Of a stretch of 64,000 bases of DNA, positions 8,552 through 18,264 are shown piece by piece (position 1 is the first letter of the stretch; the number at the start of each line of letters is the position of its first letter). Below the pieces are notes generated by a model. It did not search any database. It worked only from the letters and a program-made list of their open reading frames with translations, and had not been told where the DNA came from. The DNA is taken from positions 248,001-312,000 of the forward strand of contig NZ_CP051514.1 of the NCBI RefSeq assembly GCF_012689525.1, written 5' to 3'. The position numbers and the translations under genes were made by a program. This DNA is from Paraburkholderia aromaticivorans. GTDB taxonomy: Bacteria; Pseudomonadota; Gammaproteobacteria; Burkholderiales; Burkholderiaceae.

Positions 8552-8581
8552 TTGGTGCGACGCAGCAATTTATGTTACAAT
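8552..8581 (+). promoter_or_regulatory. Possible sigma-70 promoter upstream of rpoD-like gene
   Basis: TTGGTG (8552-8557) and TACAAT (8576-8581) are separated by 18 bp, about 185 bp before the rpoD-like start. Assigned by eye only. Confidence 0.3.
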
Positions 8582-8766
8582 TTCAGGTGGTTTTTTTGCG
8601 CTTTCTGCGCTGTTCCTACCGGCCTGTCCATGCAAGCAGGCCGCGTTCGTTGCCCGTTGAGATCCCGCAACTCGAGTCCGCCTGTGCCCGTGAATGTGCA
8701 TGGCTCTCCGTCGTGCGGGTAGCCGCTGCTCTAGCGGTCGGCAGGCAAACCTGTCCAGGAGAATGT

Positions 8767-10755
8767 ATGGCACGTTTTGATCGGGAAGACTCAAGGCAAG
8801 ACACAGCCGTGTCCGCGCCGAAGGCCTCGGCTCGGCGCGCATCGAAGGCCGTGGCCGCCGCAGCCTTGCTGCGGATGGACGCAGTGTCCACGGTGTTGCA
8901 GGACGAACAGCGGCAGCGTCTGATGCGCGCACTCATCCAGTTGGGAAAGGAGCGCGGCTACCTGACTCACGCCGAAATCAACGATCATTTGCCGGACAAC
9001 TTCGCGCAGACCGCTGCCATCGAAACGATTGTCAGCACCTTCAATGACATGGGCGTAGCGGTCTACGAGCAGGCGCCCGACGCGGAGACGCTGCTTCTGA
9101 ACGGCGCTGCGCCGGCAGCCGTGTCGGACGACCAGGCCGACGAGGAAGCGGAAGTCGCGCTTTCCACGGTCGATTCTGAATTCGGGCGCACGACCGATCC
9201 CATGCGTATGTACATGCGGGAAATGGGGGGGACCGAATTGTTGACTCGCGCGGGCGAGGTCGAGATTGCAAAGCGCATTGAAGACGGCCTTCATGAAATG
9301 ATCCAGGCGATTGCGGGCTGCCCGGCGACTGTCTTCACGGTCCTTGCGAGTGTGGAGCAGATCGACGCCGGTGAACTGCGCATCGATGAACTCGTCGACG
9401 GTCTTAATGACAACTCTGCAGCGGCCGAGCTGTCGGTGCCGGACCCTGCTGACACAGCCGACATCGATGCGGGCGCCGCCGACGGCGACGACGAGGACAG
9501 CCAGATCGAGGGGGATTCGGCGAAGGCGGACGAAGCGCGTCTGAAACAGCTTACGAGCGACAGCCTCGCTATATTCGCGCGAGTGCGCGTGTTGTTCGAC
9601 CAGATTCCGCGTGCCGACGCCGCGCAAGGCAACGGCCAGGCGGCTTTCGCCCGCGTGCTTGAAATGATCCAGCGCGAACTGGCGCCCATTCGCTTCACGG
9701 CGCGAACCATCGATCGGCTGTGTGCCGACATGCAGCAACGGGTCGTGCAGGTGCGCGCGATCGAGCGGCGTATTCTACAGATAGCCGTTGACCGGTGCGG
9801 GATGCCGCGCGAGGAGTTCATCGAGTCGTTTCCGGGGCACGAAACCGATCCTGGCTGGACCAAACGCACGGCCGCGGCGTCGCGCCAGTACGGTGCCGCG
9901 CTCGAACGCAGTCTGCCTGCGATTCAGGCCGAACAGCAAAAGCTGATCGATATCGAAGCGAACGCGGTACTGCCGCTGCAACAGTTGAAGAAGATCAACC
10001 GGCAGATGATGGCAGCCGAGGCGAAAATGCGGCAGGCGAAGCACGAAATGATCGAGGCCAACCTGCGCCTTGTGATCGCCATCGCGAAGAAGCATATGAA
10101 CCGAGGCCTGCATTTTCTGGATCTGATTCAGGAAGGCAATATCGGCTTGATGAAAGCCGTCGACAAATTCGAATATCGACGCGGCTGGAAGTTCTCGACC
10201 TACGCAACGTGGTGGGTGCGGCAGGCCGTCACGCGTTCGCTTGCAGATCAGGCCCGCACGATACGCGTGCCAGTACATATGATGGAGTCGATCAACAAGC
10301 TCAATCGGATTTCACGCGAGCTTTTGCAGCAGAACGGACACGAGGCTCAGCCCGCGGCGTTGGCGCAGCGCATGGAACTGTCAGAAGAGAAAGTTCGCAG
10401 CATGTTAAAGGTCGCGAGGCAACCCGTGTCGCTTGAGATGCCGGTGGGCGAGGACGCCGACGCGACGCTTGGCGACATGATTGAAGATCCGATGGCGGCA
10501 TCGCCCGCGGACGCGGCCGTGCATGCGAACCTGCGCGCCGCAATCGATGACGCGCTGGATGCGCTGTCGCCACGCGAAGCGAAGGTGCTGCGGATGCGTT
10601 TTGGGATCGATACCGCGTCCGACCATACGCTCGAGGAGTTGGCCAAACAGTTTGACCTGTCGCGCGAACGGATCCGGCAGATCGAAAGCAAGGCGATGCA
10701 AAAACTGATGCACCCGAGCCGTGCCGACAAGCTACGGCAATTTCTCGACCATTGA
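8767..10755 (+). CDS. rpoD: RpoD-like sigma-70 factor (accessory paralogue)
   Basis: A 662-residue group-1-like sigma factor with ATG at 8767 after AGGAG. Region 1.1 is near residues 40-110, region 1.2 near [11 protein letters not shown], and a long acidic non-conserved region follows. Region 2 ([55 protein letters not shown]) lies at ~430-485. Region 3 begins [15 protein letters not shown]. Region 4.2 ([34 protein letters not shown]) is near 615-655. Core-binding and -10/-35 contact residues look conserved. It differs from housekeeping RpoD in region 4.2 ([13 protein letters not shown]), and it stands alone between two IS605 elements, not in a dnaG-rpoD operon. I infer a horizontally acquired or duplicated second primary-type sigma factor. 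Confidence 0.9.
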   Translation: MARFDREDSRQDTAVSAPKASARRASKAVAAAALLRMDAVSTVLQDEQRQRLMRALIQLGKERGYLTHAEINDHLPDNFAQTAAIETIVSTFNDMGVAVYEQAPDAETLLLNGAAPAAVSDDQADEEAEVALSTVDSEFGRTTDPMRMYMREMGGTELLTRAGEVEIAKRIEDGLHEMIQAIAGCPATVFTVLASVEQIDAGELRIDELVDGLNDNSAAAELSVPDPADTADIDAGAADGDDEDSQIEGDSAKADEARLKQLTSDSLAIFARVRVLFDQIPRADAAQGNGQAAFARVLEMIQRELAPIRFTARTIDRLCADMQQRVVQVRAIERRILQIAVDRCGMPREEFIESFPGHETDPGWTKRTAAASRQYGAALERSLPAIQAEQQKLIDIEANAVLPLQQLKKINRQMMAAEAKMRQAKHEMIEANLRLVIAIAKKHMNRGLHFLDLIQEGNIGLMKAVDKFEYRRGWKFSTYATWWVRQAVTRSLADQARTIRVPVHMMESINKLNRISRELLQQNGHEAQPAALAQRMELSEEKVRSMLKVARQPVSLEMPVGEDADATLGDMIEDPMAASPADAAVHANLRAAIDDALDALSPREAKVLRMRFGIDTASDHTLEELAKQFDLSRERIRQIESKAMQKLMHPSRADKLRQFLDH

Positions 10756-11117
10756 GCCACAAACCGCGCTACGGCAAGTTGCATTGTCTCAACGTCGCTC
10801 GTCGGGGCGTCGCCGTTCTTCGCTCGGGTGGGTGGCGGACTCCGCGCTGGCAGAAGGCGCCTACCATTCCATGACGAACCTTGTTGCCGCGTATCACAGC
10901 GGAGGTGAGCTTTGCGGAAATACACCACAAGTCAGCCTCGCGGAGCTTGTGCATCGAGAACGGGAATGCCGCAAAGCTACGGAAACTCGCGCGCGCAGGC
11001 TAGTACCAGTTTCGATGGCGTAACGTTCACGACAGTTGACATCCTCCTCCCCCTCTCGCTGACGCTTGCCGGCCGAAGGCCGGGAAGGGGGAGGATTCTA
11101 CTGCGCTACGTGATGCG

Positions 11118-12323
11118 CTACGTAGTCGCTTCGGCGGGTTCCTGCCACGACGCCCTTACCTCAGGCGAAGAATCAGCACAGGCTAACGAGCGCTGTCCGC
11201 GCTCTAAAATATTGATTGCACCGACCACGTCGGCGTGATTCCCGTATCCGCACGACACACACGCGAACCGGGCTTGAGTCTTCCGGTTCTCCCTCGCGAC
11301 GTGTGCGCAGCACGGGCACGTGCGGCTCGTGTTGTGCGCCGGTACCGCGAGCAGCAGGCCGCCGGACCAGGCCGTCTTGTACTCGGGTTGGCGCCGGAAT
11401 TCGCGCCAGCCCTGGTCGGGAATAGACTTATTGAGCCCGGCCTTTGCCCGGACCTTCTTGCCCGGCGCCTCAATGCTGCCCCTTGCCGACTTGCCCAGGT
11501 TGAGCACCTGCAGGTCTTCGATACATACGAGCGCGTGGTTTTTGCTGATCGTTGCAGAAGCTTTGTGCAGGAAGTCTTTGCGGGCGTTCGCGATGTCAGT
11601 GTGAATCTTCTGCACGCGGGCCTTCGTTTTCTTCCAGTTACGGCTGAATTTCTTCTTGCGCGCCATGTGCCGCTGGTACCTGGCGAGGCGCTGCTCGTGC
11701 TTCCTGAAGCTGTTGAGCGCGGCGACGTGCGAGCCATCGCTCAACGTGGCGAAGCGTGCGATTCCGACGTCTATGCCGATCGCGCTTGTGGCAGTCGGCA
11801 ATGGTACGTCGACTTCGCGCTGCGTCTGGATGCTGGCGAACCACTTCCCGCCAGACTGGCTGACCGTGACATTGCGCACCTCGCCGAGCACGGACCGACT
11901 CTTGCGGTAGCGGATGTAGCCGAGCTTTGGCAGAAACAGACGGCTGTTGCCCTGCTCGAGTTTGACCTGTTTCGGGTCCGGGAACCGGAAGCTATCCCCG
12001 ATGCCCTTGCGCTTGAAACGCGGAAAGGCTGCCCGCTTCTCGAAGAAATTCGTATAGGCGCGCTCGAGATCTTTTAGCGCCTGCTGCGATGGATGCGCGG
12101 GCGCATCGGCAAGCCAGGGCGTTTGCGCGCTGTTGCGCCACCCGGTGAGCAGCTTGCACAGGCCAGGATAGCCGAGCTTCTTCTCGCCGGCCGCATAGCG
12201 CTCCTGCTGCAACGCCAACGCCTTGTTATAGACGAACCGGCACGCGCCGGCGAAGCGGCGCATCTTGCGCGTCTGCTCGCCGGTGGGAATCAGTTCGAAT
12301 TTGTAGGCTTGCAGGCGTTCCAT
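11118..12323 (-). CDS. tnpB: IS605-type TnpB with canonical RuvC-II
   Basis: A 401-residue protein starting at the ATG at 12323 (MERLQAYKFELIPTGEQTRKMRRFAGACRFVYNKAL, the classic OrfB helix-turn-helix start). RuvC-I is IGIDVGIARFATL; RuvC-II is ALVCIEDLQVLNLGK with the canonical Glu; the zinc finger is CPCCAHV...CVSCGY; RuvC-III is GNHADVVGAINIL. All catalytic positions appear present, so this TnpB is predicted active. It overlaps the long antisense frame on the plus strand, which I treat as a shadow. Confidence 0.92.
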   Translation of the reverse strand: MERLQAYKFELIPTGEQTRKMRRFAGACRFVYNKALALQQERYAAGEKKLGYPGLCKLLTGWRNSAQTPWLADAPAHPSQQALKDLERAYTNFFEKRAAFPRFKRKGIGDSFRFPDPKQVKLEQGNSRLFLPKLGYIRYRKSRSVLGEVRNVTVSQSGGKWFASIQTQREVDVPLPTATSAIGIDVGIARFATLSDGSHVAALNSFRKHEQRLARYQRHMARKKKFSRNWKKTKARVQKIHTDIANARKDFLHKASATISKNHALVCIEDLQVLNLGKSARGSIEAPGKKVRAKAGLNKSIPDQGWREFRRQPEYKTAWSGGLLLAVPAHNTSRTCPCCAHVARENRKTQARFACVSCGYGNHADVVGAINILERGQRSLACADSSPEVRASWQEPAEATT

Positions 12324-12346
12324 GCGTGAAAGTAAACTATTGGTCC

Positions 12347-12763
12347 ATGACTCCTGACCACGATATTCGACGCGGCCGCCACTGCGTATTCTTGATGCAT
12401 GTCCATTTGGTCTTTGTGACAAAGTATAGGCGTGGCGTCTTCACGAAACAGATCCTGGACCATATGCGCGGACTCTTCGCGAGCGTGTGCACGGATTTTG
12501 AGGCGGAGCTCGTTGAGTTCGACGGCGAGGATGATCACGTACACCTGCTGGTGAACTATCCGCCCAAGGTATCGGTGTCCGCGTTGGTGAACAGCCTGAA
12601 AGGCGTTTCCAGTCGCGTGATACGCAAGAAAAACTACCCCAGCATCCGGCACAAACTGTGGGGCGGTGCGCTATGGTCGCCGTCCTACTTCGCCGGAAGC
12701 TGTGGCGGCGCGCCCATTGAGATCATCCGCCAGTACATTGAACAACAGCAAACGCCACACTAA
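12347..12763 (+). CDS. tnpA: IS200/IS605 Y1 transposase TnpA
   Basis: About 138 residues from the ATG at 12347 (a GTG at 12326 would add seven). It has the HuH motif HVHLLVNYPPK and the candidate catalytic Tyr in RQYIEQQ. It is strongly similar to the TnpA at 6248-6676 although the two partner TnpBs are clearly different, suggesting exchange of tnpA between elements. It is divergent from the adjoining tnpB. Confidence 0.9.
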   Translation: MTPDHDIRRGRHCVFLMHVHLVFVTKYRRGVFTKQILDHMRGLFASVCTDFEAELVEFDGEDDHVHLLVNYPPKVSVSALVNSLKGVSSRVIRKKNYPSIRHKLWGGALWSPSYFAGSCGGAPIEIIRQYIEQQQTPH

Positions 12764-12889
12764 CGGCCGCAATGGACGCCTTCGGCGCCCGCGCTATCCT
12801 TCCTCGCCCTGGAAGGACGAGGCTTGCCGCGCTCCGGGTCAAAGGACTTGCCCGAATACGGTCGTCTGACGCCAGATTGTACCGCGGCC

Positions 12890-13020
12890 GGCAGACCAGC
12901 AACTTATCGCCTCCGGATCGACGTTCTACCGGGTACTGAAGGCCGAGAAGCAACTCGCGCCGCGCAGCAAACGGCCGGCCCACGCTCGGGGCAAACCACG
13001 TTGGGTTTGCCCCGAAGCGC
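12890..13020 (+). pseudogene. IS3-type transposase fragment
   Basis: The frame around 12897-13010 reads QQLIASGSTFYRVLKAEKQLAPRSKRPAHARGKPRW, the helix-turn-helix/linker segment before the DDE core of IS3-like transposases. The DDE core itself does not follow. From 13020 to 13388 I see no gene. Confidence 0.6.
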
Positions 13021-13388
13021 GAACCGGTTGTATAACGGGGATACTCAATCAGGATTGTTTCGAACTCGGTACGATCTGACCCGAGCTGGAATTGGTCAGG
13101 CTGTCTTGGTGTTCACGTTTGTCCGCTGGCGCGAGGGCGAAACGGATAGCAGATCACCTTTGTCAAGGGTTCAAGGTACTCCGGGCGTGCAGCTACAGAT
13201 CAACGACCATAGCTTTGCCACGCAAAGGTCGAACCGGCGCTGCAGGACGGGGCCGAGCATAACGCTCATCGCACCGTTCAAAAGGTCCTGCGTCACGCAC
13301 GCGTTGCGTCTCCGCGGCGCAGGGTTCTGGTAAATTTTGGGAATTAGCGACATGCAGCGATGCTGCAGACAGATTCGATGAGATTTCC

Positions 13389-13661
13389 ATGGACATTATT
13401 GATCTAGTGCCTGATGTGACGCCGGACCGGCGCGCGATCGTATTCCGTTTGCCCGGTCAGCGCGGCGATGTCGAATGCGCGATCACGCGCGAGGTGCTCG
13501 AAGCGCATTTCTGGTTACCGGCAGGCGCCGACGAGGCCCGCATGTCCAAAGCGTTTGCCGACGGACGGCAGCGTATTGTCGCGGTCGCAGAAAGGCAAAT
13601 CCGGCTGCGGCCTGGTAAGCCAGTCCGGCTCACGATTGACGATTTTCTGGTCAAGCCCTGA
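13389..13661 (+). CDS. DUF1488-like small protein (intact copy A)
   Basis: A 90-residue protein with ATG at 13389. The pattern RAIVFRLPGQRGDVECAITREVLEAHFWLPA, followed by AFADGRQRIVAVAERQI, fits the small DUF1488 family (strand, Cys-containing strand, E-x-L helix, then a helix of residues before AA/AE). The function is unknown. It lies tail-to-tail with a tyrosine recombinase, 76 bp apart. Two broken copies occur at 1262-1527 and 8050-8320; the first also sits beside a recombinase tail. I infer that the gene travels with, or assists, the recombinase. The family assignment is by pattern only. Confidence 0.75.
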   Translation: MDIIDLVPDVTPDRRAIVFRLPGQRGDVECAITREVLEAHFWLPAGADEARMSKAFADGRQRIVAVAERQIRLRPGKPVRLTIDDFLVKP

Positions 13662-13737
13662 GTCCATTGCTAGCTACCTTGCTGGAGAAGCGGAGCGGCG
13701 TGACCGCGGATCGTCGCAAATCGCTTATTGTGTTTTG

Positions 13738-14916
13738 TCACCACGCGATGCGGTGCTTATCGTCGGTCTCGCGATGGCGCCGGTCATCGTCGACATGCAG
13801 GTACTGGCTGGTGGTCGTGAGCGACGCATGTCCGAGATTGTCGCGCACGAGCCGCAGATCGACCTGCTGGTCCGCCATATGCGACCCTGCGCTGTGCCGC
13901 AGCCAGTGCGCTGAGGCCTGCTCAAGCTGAGCCGCGCGCTGCGCATGTTCGTCGCCGCGGGTTCGCAACGCGTGCGCTGCGCCGCTGAAGACCTCCTTGA
14001 CGATGCGATGCAGCGCGGCACGCGTGAGCGGCTTGCGCGACTGGCCAATCGGTGGCACGAGGGGTGTATCTTTGTCCGGCCGCGGCAGCGCCGCCAGCCC
14101 ACGCGCACGGCGGTACGCACCAAGCTCCGCCATCATGTCCGTAGTAGCCGGCACCAACCGCTCCTTGCCGCCTTTGCCGAGCACTTCAAGCCACCAGCGA
14201 TCCTCGCCGTTCGCATCGCGCCGGCTGAAAAACCGACCCATGGTGTTCTCACCCACTTCGGTAATCCGCAGACCGCCCAGATAGAGCAGGGTGAAGAGCC
14301 AGCGCACGCGTGCGTGATGCTCGCGTTCGCGGTCAGTCTCCCTGGGCATCGCTTGGATCCACTTCTTGACCTCGAGCCAGAGCTCAGGCGACAGATAGCG
14401 GGTGATGCGCGGCTTCGCACGGCGCGCGCGCTGGCGCGACAGAGACAGGGGATTGCCGGCCAGATAGCCGGCCTGCACCAGCCACGCGAACATCACGTTG
14501 AGAATCACCATCGCCTGGCGCTGGCTGGTGGCGGAAAGCGGACCATAGAACGGCCGCCACAGGGGATCGCCGCGTGGGTGCTTGCGGCCGCCGCTGGCTG
14601 TCCAGCGCTCGCGCGGTTGTGGGTCGGCGAGGAAGTGCTGATAGACCAGCAGGTCCTCGTGGGTGAGCGAGGACAGTGGCCTGCCCGTCTGGAGTACGGA
14701 CCACAGCAGCAGCCGTTCGGCTTCCTTGCGGTAATTGTCGAAAGTGGTTTTCGTATCGGTGAAGCGGGCGAGCCACGCGCGGATCGCGTCGAGATCATGG
14801 TTGGCGGCAATCTGGGCGATGCCGGCTGTCGCGCGATTTTTGCCCTCGCTGCCATCCAGATCAGGCGGTATGGTCAGGGCTTCGAGGGGCTGCGGAGGCA
14901 GCAGCAGGGCAGTCAT
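13738..14916 (-). CDS. Tyrosine recombinase (integrase)
   Basis: A ~392-residue phage-integrase-type recombinase from the ATG at 14916 (MTALLLPPQPLEAL); an ATG at 14982 would add 22 residues. The N-terminal SAM-like core-binding domain spans ~40-190 (TFDNYRKEAERLLLWSV... YQHFLADP). The catalytic domain carries the Arg in LYLGGLRITEV, Lys in GKGGKERLVPA, the box HWLRHSAGSHM, and LGHASLTTTSQYL with nucleophile Tyr. It is divergent from the KfrA-like gene starting at 14970, and tail-to-tail with the DUF1488-like gene. Such integrase-KfrA pairs are common on Burkholderiaceae plasmids; the substrate site is unknown. Confidence 0.9.
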   Translation of the reverse strand: MTALLLPPQPLEALTIPPDLDGSEGKNRATAGIAQIAANHDLDAIRAWLARFTDTKTTFDNYRKEAERLLLWSVLQTGRPLSSLTHEDLLVYQHFLADPQPRERWTASGGRKHPRGDPLWRPFYGPLSATSQRQAMVILNVMFAWLVQAGYLAGNPLSLSRQRARRAKPRITRYLSPELWLEVKKWIQAMPRETDREREHHARVRWLFTLLYLGGLRITEVGENTMGRFFSRRDANGEDRWWLEVLGKGGKERLVPATTDMMAELGAYRRARGLAALPRPDKDTPLVPPIGQSRKPLTRAALHRIVKEVFSGAAHALRTRGDEHAQRAAQLEQASAHWLRHSAGSHMADQQVDLRLVRDNLGHASLTTTSQYLHVDDDRRHRETDDKHRIAW

Positions 14917-14969
14917 AGGCGTCTTGGCGAAGAACCGGGGTCGCCGCGTTTTTGCAGCAGGGGTAGAAA

Positions 14970-15938
14970 TGGGTCGGCTCATGAGTGGCGTCCTGTTCCC
15001 TGATACGGCGCTGGCCGCCGATATCGAGCGCCTGAAGGTTGAATTCCCCAAAACCCGCGAGCTGTATCGCGAGGTTTGCGCGCTGCTGTTCTTCCGCCAT
15101 GGCATCACACCGACCGCCAACCGGCTGTACCAGCTCGTCAAGCGGGGCAGCATGGGCACGCCGACCGCCGTGCTCGGCGAGTTCTGGACGGAGCTGCGCG
15201 AGAAGAGCCGGGTACGCATCGACCATCCCGAACCTGCCCGCCGATCTCGGTGCGGCCGCCGGCGAACTGGTCGCGACCCTCTGGACGCGCGCGACCGCGT
15301 CGGCCGGAACGGCGCTCGATGCTCTGCGCGCCGAGGTCGAGGCGCAGCGGGCCGAATCGCAGCAGCTAGTGATCGCCGCCCGCGACGAACTGGGTCGCAC
15401 CGAGACTGCACTCGAACAGCGCACCGCAGCGCTACTGGCCGCGCAGGTCGAGGTCCGGGAACTGGACAAGGCGCAGGCCGAAGGTCATGCGCAGCGCCAG
15501 GCGCTCGAGGGCGAACTGGCGCGCATCAGCGCGGCGCTGGCTGCGCGCGATTGCGAGCTCCAGGAGGTGAGGGAAGGGTTTTCGCGCGATCTGGAAAAGC
15601 ATCGCGAAGCCGCTGAACGCGCCGAGGAGCGGCTCAGGGCGTCGGAAAAGCGTGCGCTGCTGGAGATCGACCGCGAGCGCAGTACCGCAACGAGGCTGCA
15701 GAAGGAGCTGGACGAAACCGCGCGTCGTGCAGAGAGCAAGGACGCCGACCACCGCCGTGCATCGGAAAGCGTGCAGGCGCAACTGGGCGATGTGCGTCAT
15801 CAGGCGGGCGTGCTGCAGGGGACACTGGACGTGGCTCAGACGGAGAACCTGCGATTGCACGCGGAAATGATGACGCTGCGGGAGGCGCCATTGTGCGCCG
15901 GAAGGCCGGGCCTCGCCAGCTTCGGCTGGCGTCCGTAA
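14970..15938 (+). pseudogene. KfrA-type DNA-binding coiled-coil protein, frameshifted
   Basis: The N-terminal ~85 residues (MSGVLFPDTALAADIERLKVEFPKTRELYREVCALLFFRHGITPTANRLYQLVKRGSMGTPTAVLGEFWTELREKSRVRIDHP) match the KfrA N-terminal DNA-binding domain. Then the frame shifts at about 15227-15230, where one extra C in CCC would restore HPNLPADLG if removed. The rest is a ~230-residue Ala/Glu/Arg-rich coiled coil (ELARISAALAARDCELQEVREGF... RLQKELDETARRAE). KfrA proteins form filaments and aid plasmid stability or partition. The single-base shift may be a true mutation or a sequencing error. The start could be ATG 14970 or 14982. Confidence 0.75.
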
Positions 15939-16155
15939 GACACCACGGCCGACCCGCTCCGCTCACACCGTGCCGACCGCCAAAGCCGCAACGCCGCGCA
16001 AAAAAACGGTATAAATGCAGTGTGACTTGCCGCTGACGGAATGGCTTGCATGGCTGATATCTACCTGCTCACTGGACTGACGCTTCCACAAGGCGTCGCG
16101 CATGAGTGCCTGCCGGGGGACCGTGACGCTCTTCGCGTCGGCTTGCTAGCCGGGC

Positions 16156-16345
16156 ATGAGCCGTACGCAGATGCTTGCCCGCGCGAAACGTCGGGGTCTG
16201 CGCCTGTCGTTCCGCGCAACGGCGCGGTGTCCGCCCGGCGCATCCGGGGTGTTCGAGCTGCGCTTCGACGATGGGGCCGTCAAATGCCTGATGCTGGCGC
16301 GGCTACAACGCGTTGGGAACGGCAGTGGTGGAGAGCGACACGCCC
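16156..16345 (+). pseudogene. Unassigned coding-like fragment fused to a transposase tail
   Basis: The frame from the ATG at 16156 (MSRTQMLARAKRRGLRLSFRATARCPPGASGVFELRFDDGAVKCLMLARL) looks coding in composition but matches no domain I know. It runs without a stop into the transposase tail at 16345, so it is probably one side of an insertion scar. Confidence 0.3.
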
Positions 16346-16545
16346 CTGCCGCGCGATCCCGGCAGACCATGTGCCGCTTCAAGTCGGCGCGTCACCTGCA
16401 ACGTTTCGCTTCGGTCCACGATCAGGTAGCCAATCCGTTCACGCATTGCCGTTACCACACTGACGCATAGCAAAAGCGGGCGCTACGCACCCAGGCCTTC
16501 AAGGCTTGGGAAAGCGTAACGAGCGCGCTCCGATGCTGGAGCGTC
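16345..16545 (+). pseudogene. IS6-type DDE transposase C-terminal remnant
   Basis: The frame reads RQTMCRFKSARHLQRFASVHDQVANPFTHCRYHTDA, then a TAG, then KRALRTQAFKAWESVTSA. This is the typical end of an IS6-like transposase (MRRFKSxxxAQRFLSVHxxxxNxF... AFxxWxxVT), with one stop inside. Confidence 0.6.
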
Positions 16546-16581
16546 TTGCCGAATAGGTTAGCTATCCTCACATGCGACGTG

Positions 16582-17136
16582 TTACGTCGCACGCAGGCTA
16601 ACAAGTTGACAATACCTGCCGACGAGTTGCAGGGCTTCCCGTACCAGCGTCGCATGGCAGGAACGTTGGGCTACGAGCTGCCCATTCGCATCGAGATGCA
16701 CGAAGGCGAATGCGTCGTCGTGGGGGCCTGTGGCGGAGGCGAAGCCGCCTTCGGGCTGGGGCGGCAGTGCGCGATGGTCGGTCACGGCGGGATGCGGAGG
16801 GCGGGTCAGATTACGCGGGTTGGCGTCGATCACACGCAATCCTTCGTCGACGATTTGCGGGTCGAGTGGTATTGCCACGCCGCCGTTCCACTGCGCCGCG
16901 AGCGACAGTAGCAGTGTTTCCTCACGCGGATGACTGACAAGCAGCAGGGCGTCGCCCGCCGTAAAACCGCGTTGTGCGAGACCTGCGGCCAATTGCTTGA
17001 CCGCCGTGATCACCCGGTGCCACGACAACGCGCGCCATGCGCCCAGCCGCTTGTGACGCAACGCGATGGCATGCGGCCGGCGCTGCGCCTGATGGCGCAG
17101 CCAGCCCGGTAGCGTCGACGGCTGAGCGTATGCCAA
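16582..17136 (-). pseudogene. Truncated AMP-binding acyl-CoA synthetase-like gene
   Basis: From a TTG at 17136, three bases after the sfnG stop, the protein begins like an acyl-CoA/AMP ligase (LPGWLRHQAQRRPHAIALRHKRLGAWRALSWHRVITAVKQLAAGLAQRGFTAGDALLLVSHPREETLLLSLAAQWNGGVAIPLDPQ). It then jumps to an unrelated-looking segment. The adenylation core motifs (YTSGTTGxPK, YGxTE) are absent. At 184 residues it is about a third of the family length, and it borders an IS6 remnant. It was probably the last gene of the msuE-sfnG transcript. Confidence 0.65.
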
Positions 17137-17138
17137 GA

Positions 17139-18236
17139 TCAGGCAGCCTCAGCCTGCTGCTTGCGTTCGAGCTCGCGCACCAACGGCAAGACCCGTTTGC
17201 CGAAGTACTCCACCTCTTCGATGAAATGGAGGAAGCCAGTCAGCACGAGATCCACGCCTACCGATTTCAATTCGACGATGCGCTCAGCAATCTGCTGCGG
17301 CGTACCGATCAGGTTGGTGCGAAAACCGTCGTTGTATTGCACGAGGTCTTCGAAACTCGATTTGGCCCAGTTGCCTTCGCCTTCGGGCGAAGCATTTCCG
17401 GCCTGTTTGACGGCATCACCGAAGGCATGCACGGCTTCGACGTGCGCGTGCTTGATGATGTCGGCGAGAACCGCTTTAGCCTCTTCTTCTGTATCGCGGG
17501 CGATCACGAAGGCGTTCACGCCAATGCGTACCTTGTGATTGTTCTTTGCCGCTTTGGCCTGAATATCGTCGATCTGTCCTTTCAGATTCTCCGGCGTATT
17601 GCCGTTGGTGAAGTACCAGTCGGATACGCTGGCAGCGTTGTCGCGTGCGGCGCGTGAACTGCCGCCCTGGAAGATTTCCGGATGCGGCTTTTGTACGGGC
17701 TTGGGACTCAGCGTGTAATCGTTGAAGCGGTAGAAGTCCCCCTTGAAGGTGAAGTTGTCCTGCGTCCAGATTCCCTTGAGCGCCTGAATGAATTCATTCG
17801 AGCGGCGATAGCGTTCGTCGTGTTCGAGCCACGGTTCGCCGAGCGCGGTGAATTCGCTTTTGAACCAGCCGCTCACCACGTTGATCGCAATGCGGCCATT
17901 CGAAATATGGTCGATCGTGGCCAGTTGTTTGGCGACGACAGCGGGGTGCCACGGACCTGGCAGAATCGCGGCCAGCACCTTAAGTTTCGTCGTCGCGTGC
18001 AACAGCGCCTGACTGAAAGATACCGATTCGTGCTGATATTCCGCACCGTATCCGGCGGTGAAGCGGATCTGGCTCAGCGCGTATTCGAAACCCGCCTGCT
18101 CCGCGGTTTGTGCGAGTTTCTGGTTGTACTCGAGACTCCAGTCCGTGCGCTGCTCGATCGTGCTGACGACCAGGCCGCCGCTGACGTTGGGCACCCAGTA
18201 GGCGAACTTGACTGCGTCGTCGTGAGAATGGCTCAT
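17139..18236 (-). CDS. sfnG: FMNH2-dependent dimethyl sulfone monooxygenase
   Basis: A 365-residue bacterial-luciferase-like flavin monooxygenase from the ATG at 18236, preceded by AGGAAC. The typical SfnG start KFAYWVPNVSGGLVVSTIEQRTDW, plus DHISNGRIAINVVSGWFKSEF and HPEIFQGGSSRAARD, support dimethyl sulfone monooxygenase. SfnG converts dimethyl sulfone to methanesulfinate using FMNH2 supplied by a reductase, here MsuE, encoded 28 bp upstream. It is part of the sulfur-scavenging cluster regulated by SfnR. Confidence 0.93.
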   Translation of the reverse strand: MSHSHDDAVKFAYWVPNVSGGLVVSTIEQRTDWSLEYNQKLAQTAEQAGFEYALSQIRFTAGYGAEYQHESVSFSQALLHATTKLKVLAAILPGPWHPAVVAKQLATIDHISNGRIAINVVSGWFKSEFTALGEPWLEHDERYRRSNEFIQALKGIWTQDNFTFKGDFYRFNDYTLSPKPVQKPHPEIFQGGSSRAARDNAASVSDWYFTNGNTPENLKGQIDDIQAKAAKNNHKVRIGVNAFVIARDTEEEAKAVLADIIKHAHVEAVHAFGDAVKQAGNASPEGEGNWAKSSFEDLVQYNDGFRTNLIGTPQQIAERIVELKSVGVDLVLTGFLHFIEEVEYFGKRVLPLVRELERKQQAEAA

Positions 18237-18264
18237 GATGTTCCTGATGATTGAATGGTGGGGT

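Larger units (their letters stand above)
11036..12860. mobile_element. Second IS200/IS605 element with divergent tnpB and tnpA
   Basis: tnpB (minus) and tnpA (plus) start back to back about 2-25 bp apart. The left flank holds the hairpin GCCGGCCGAAGGCCGG near 11070-11090 followed by GGGGGAGGATTCT, the right-end side of tnpB. The other side, 12795-12850, holds CCTCGCCCTGGAAGGACGAGG. This element is a different subtype from the one at 6187, judging by its tnpB sequence. Exact ends are approximate. Confidence 0.75.

Noticed and set aside
8791..9738. A 315-residue minus-strand frame
   Set aside because: Antisense of the RpoD-like gene.
11235..12077. A 280-residue open frame on the plus strand
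   Set aside because: Fully antisense to the intact tnpB at 11118-12323; a codon-bias shadow in high-GC DNA.
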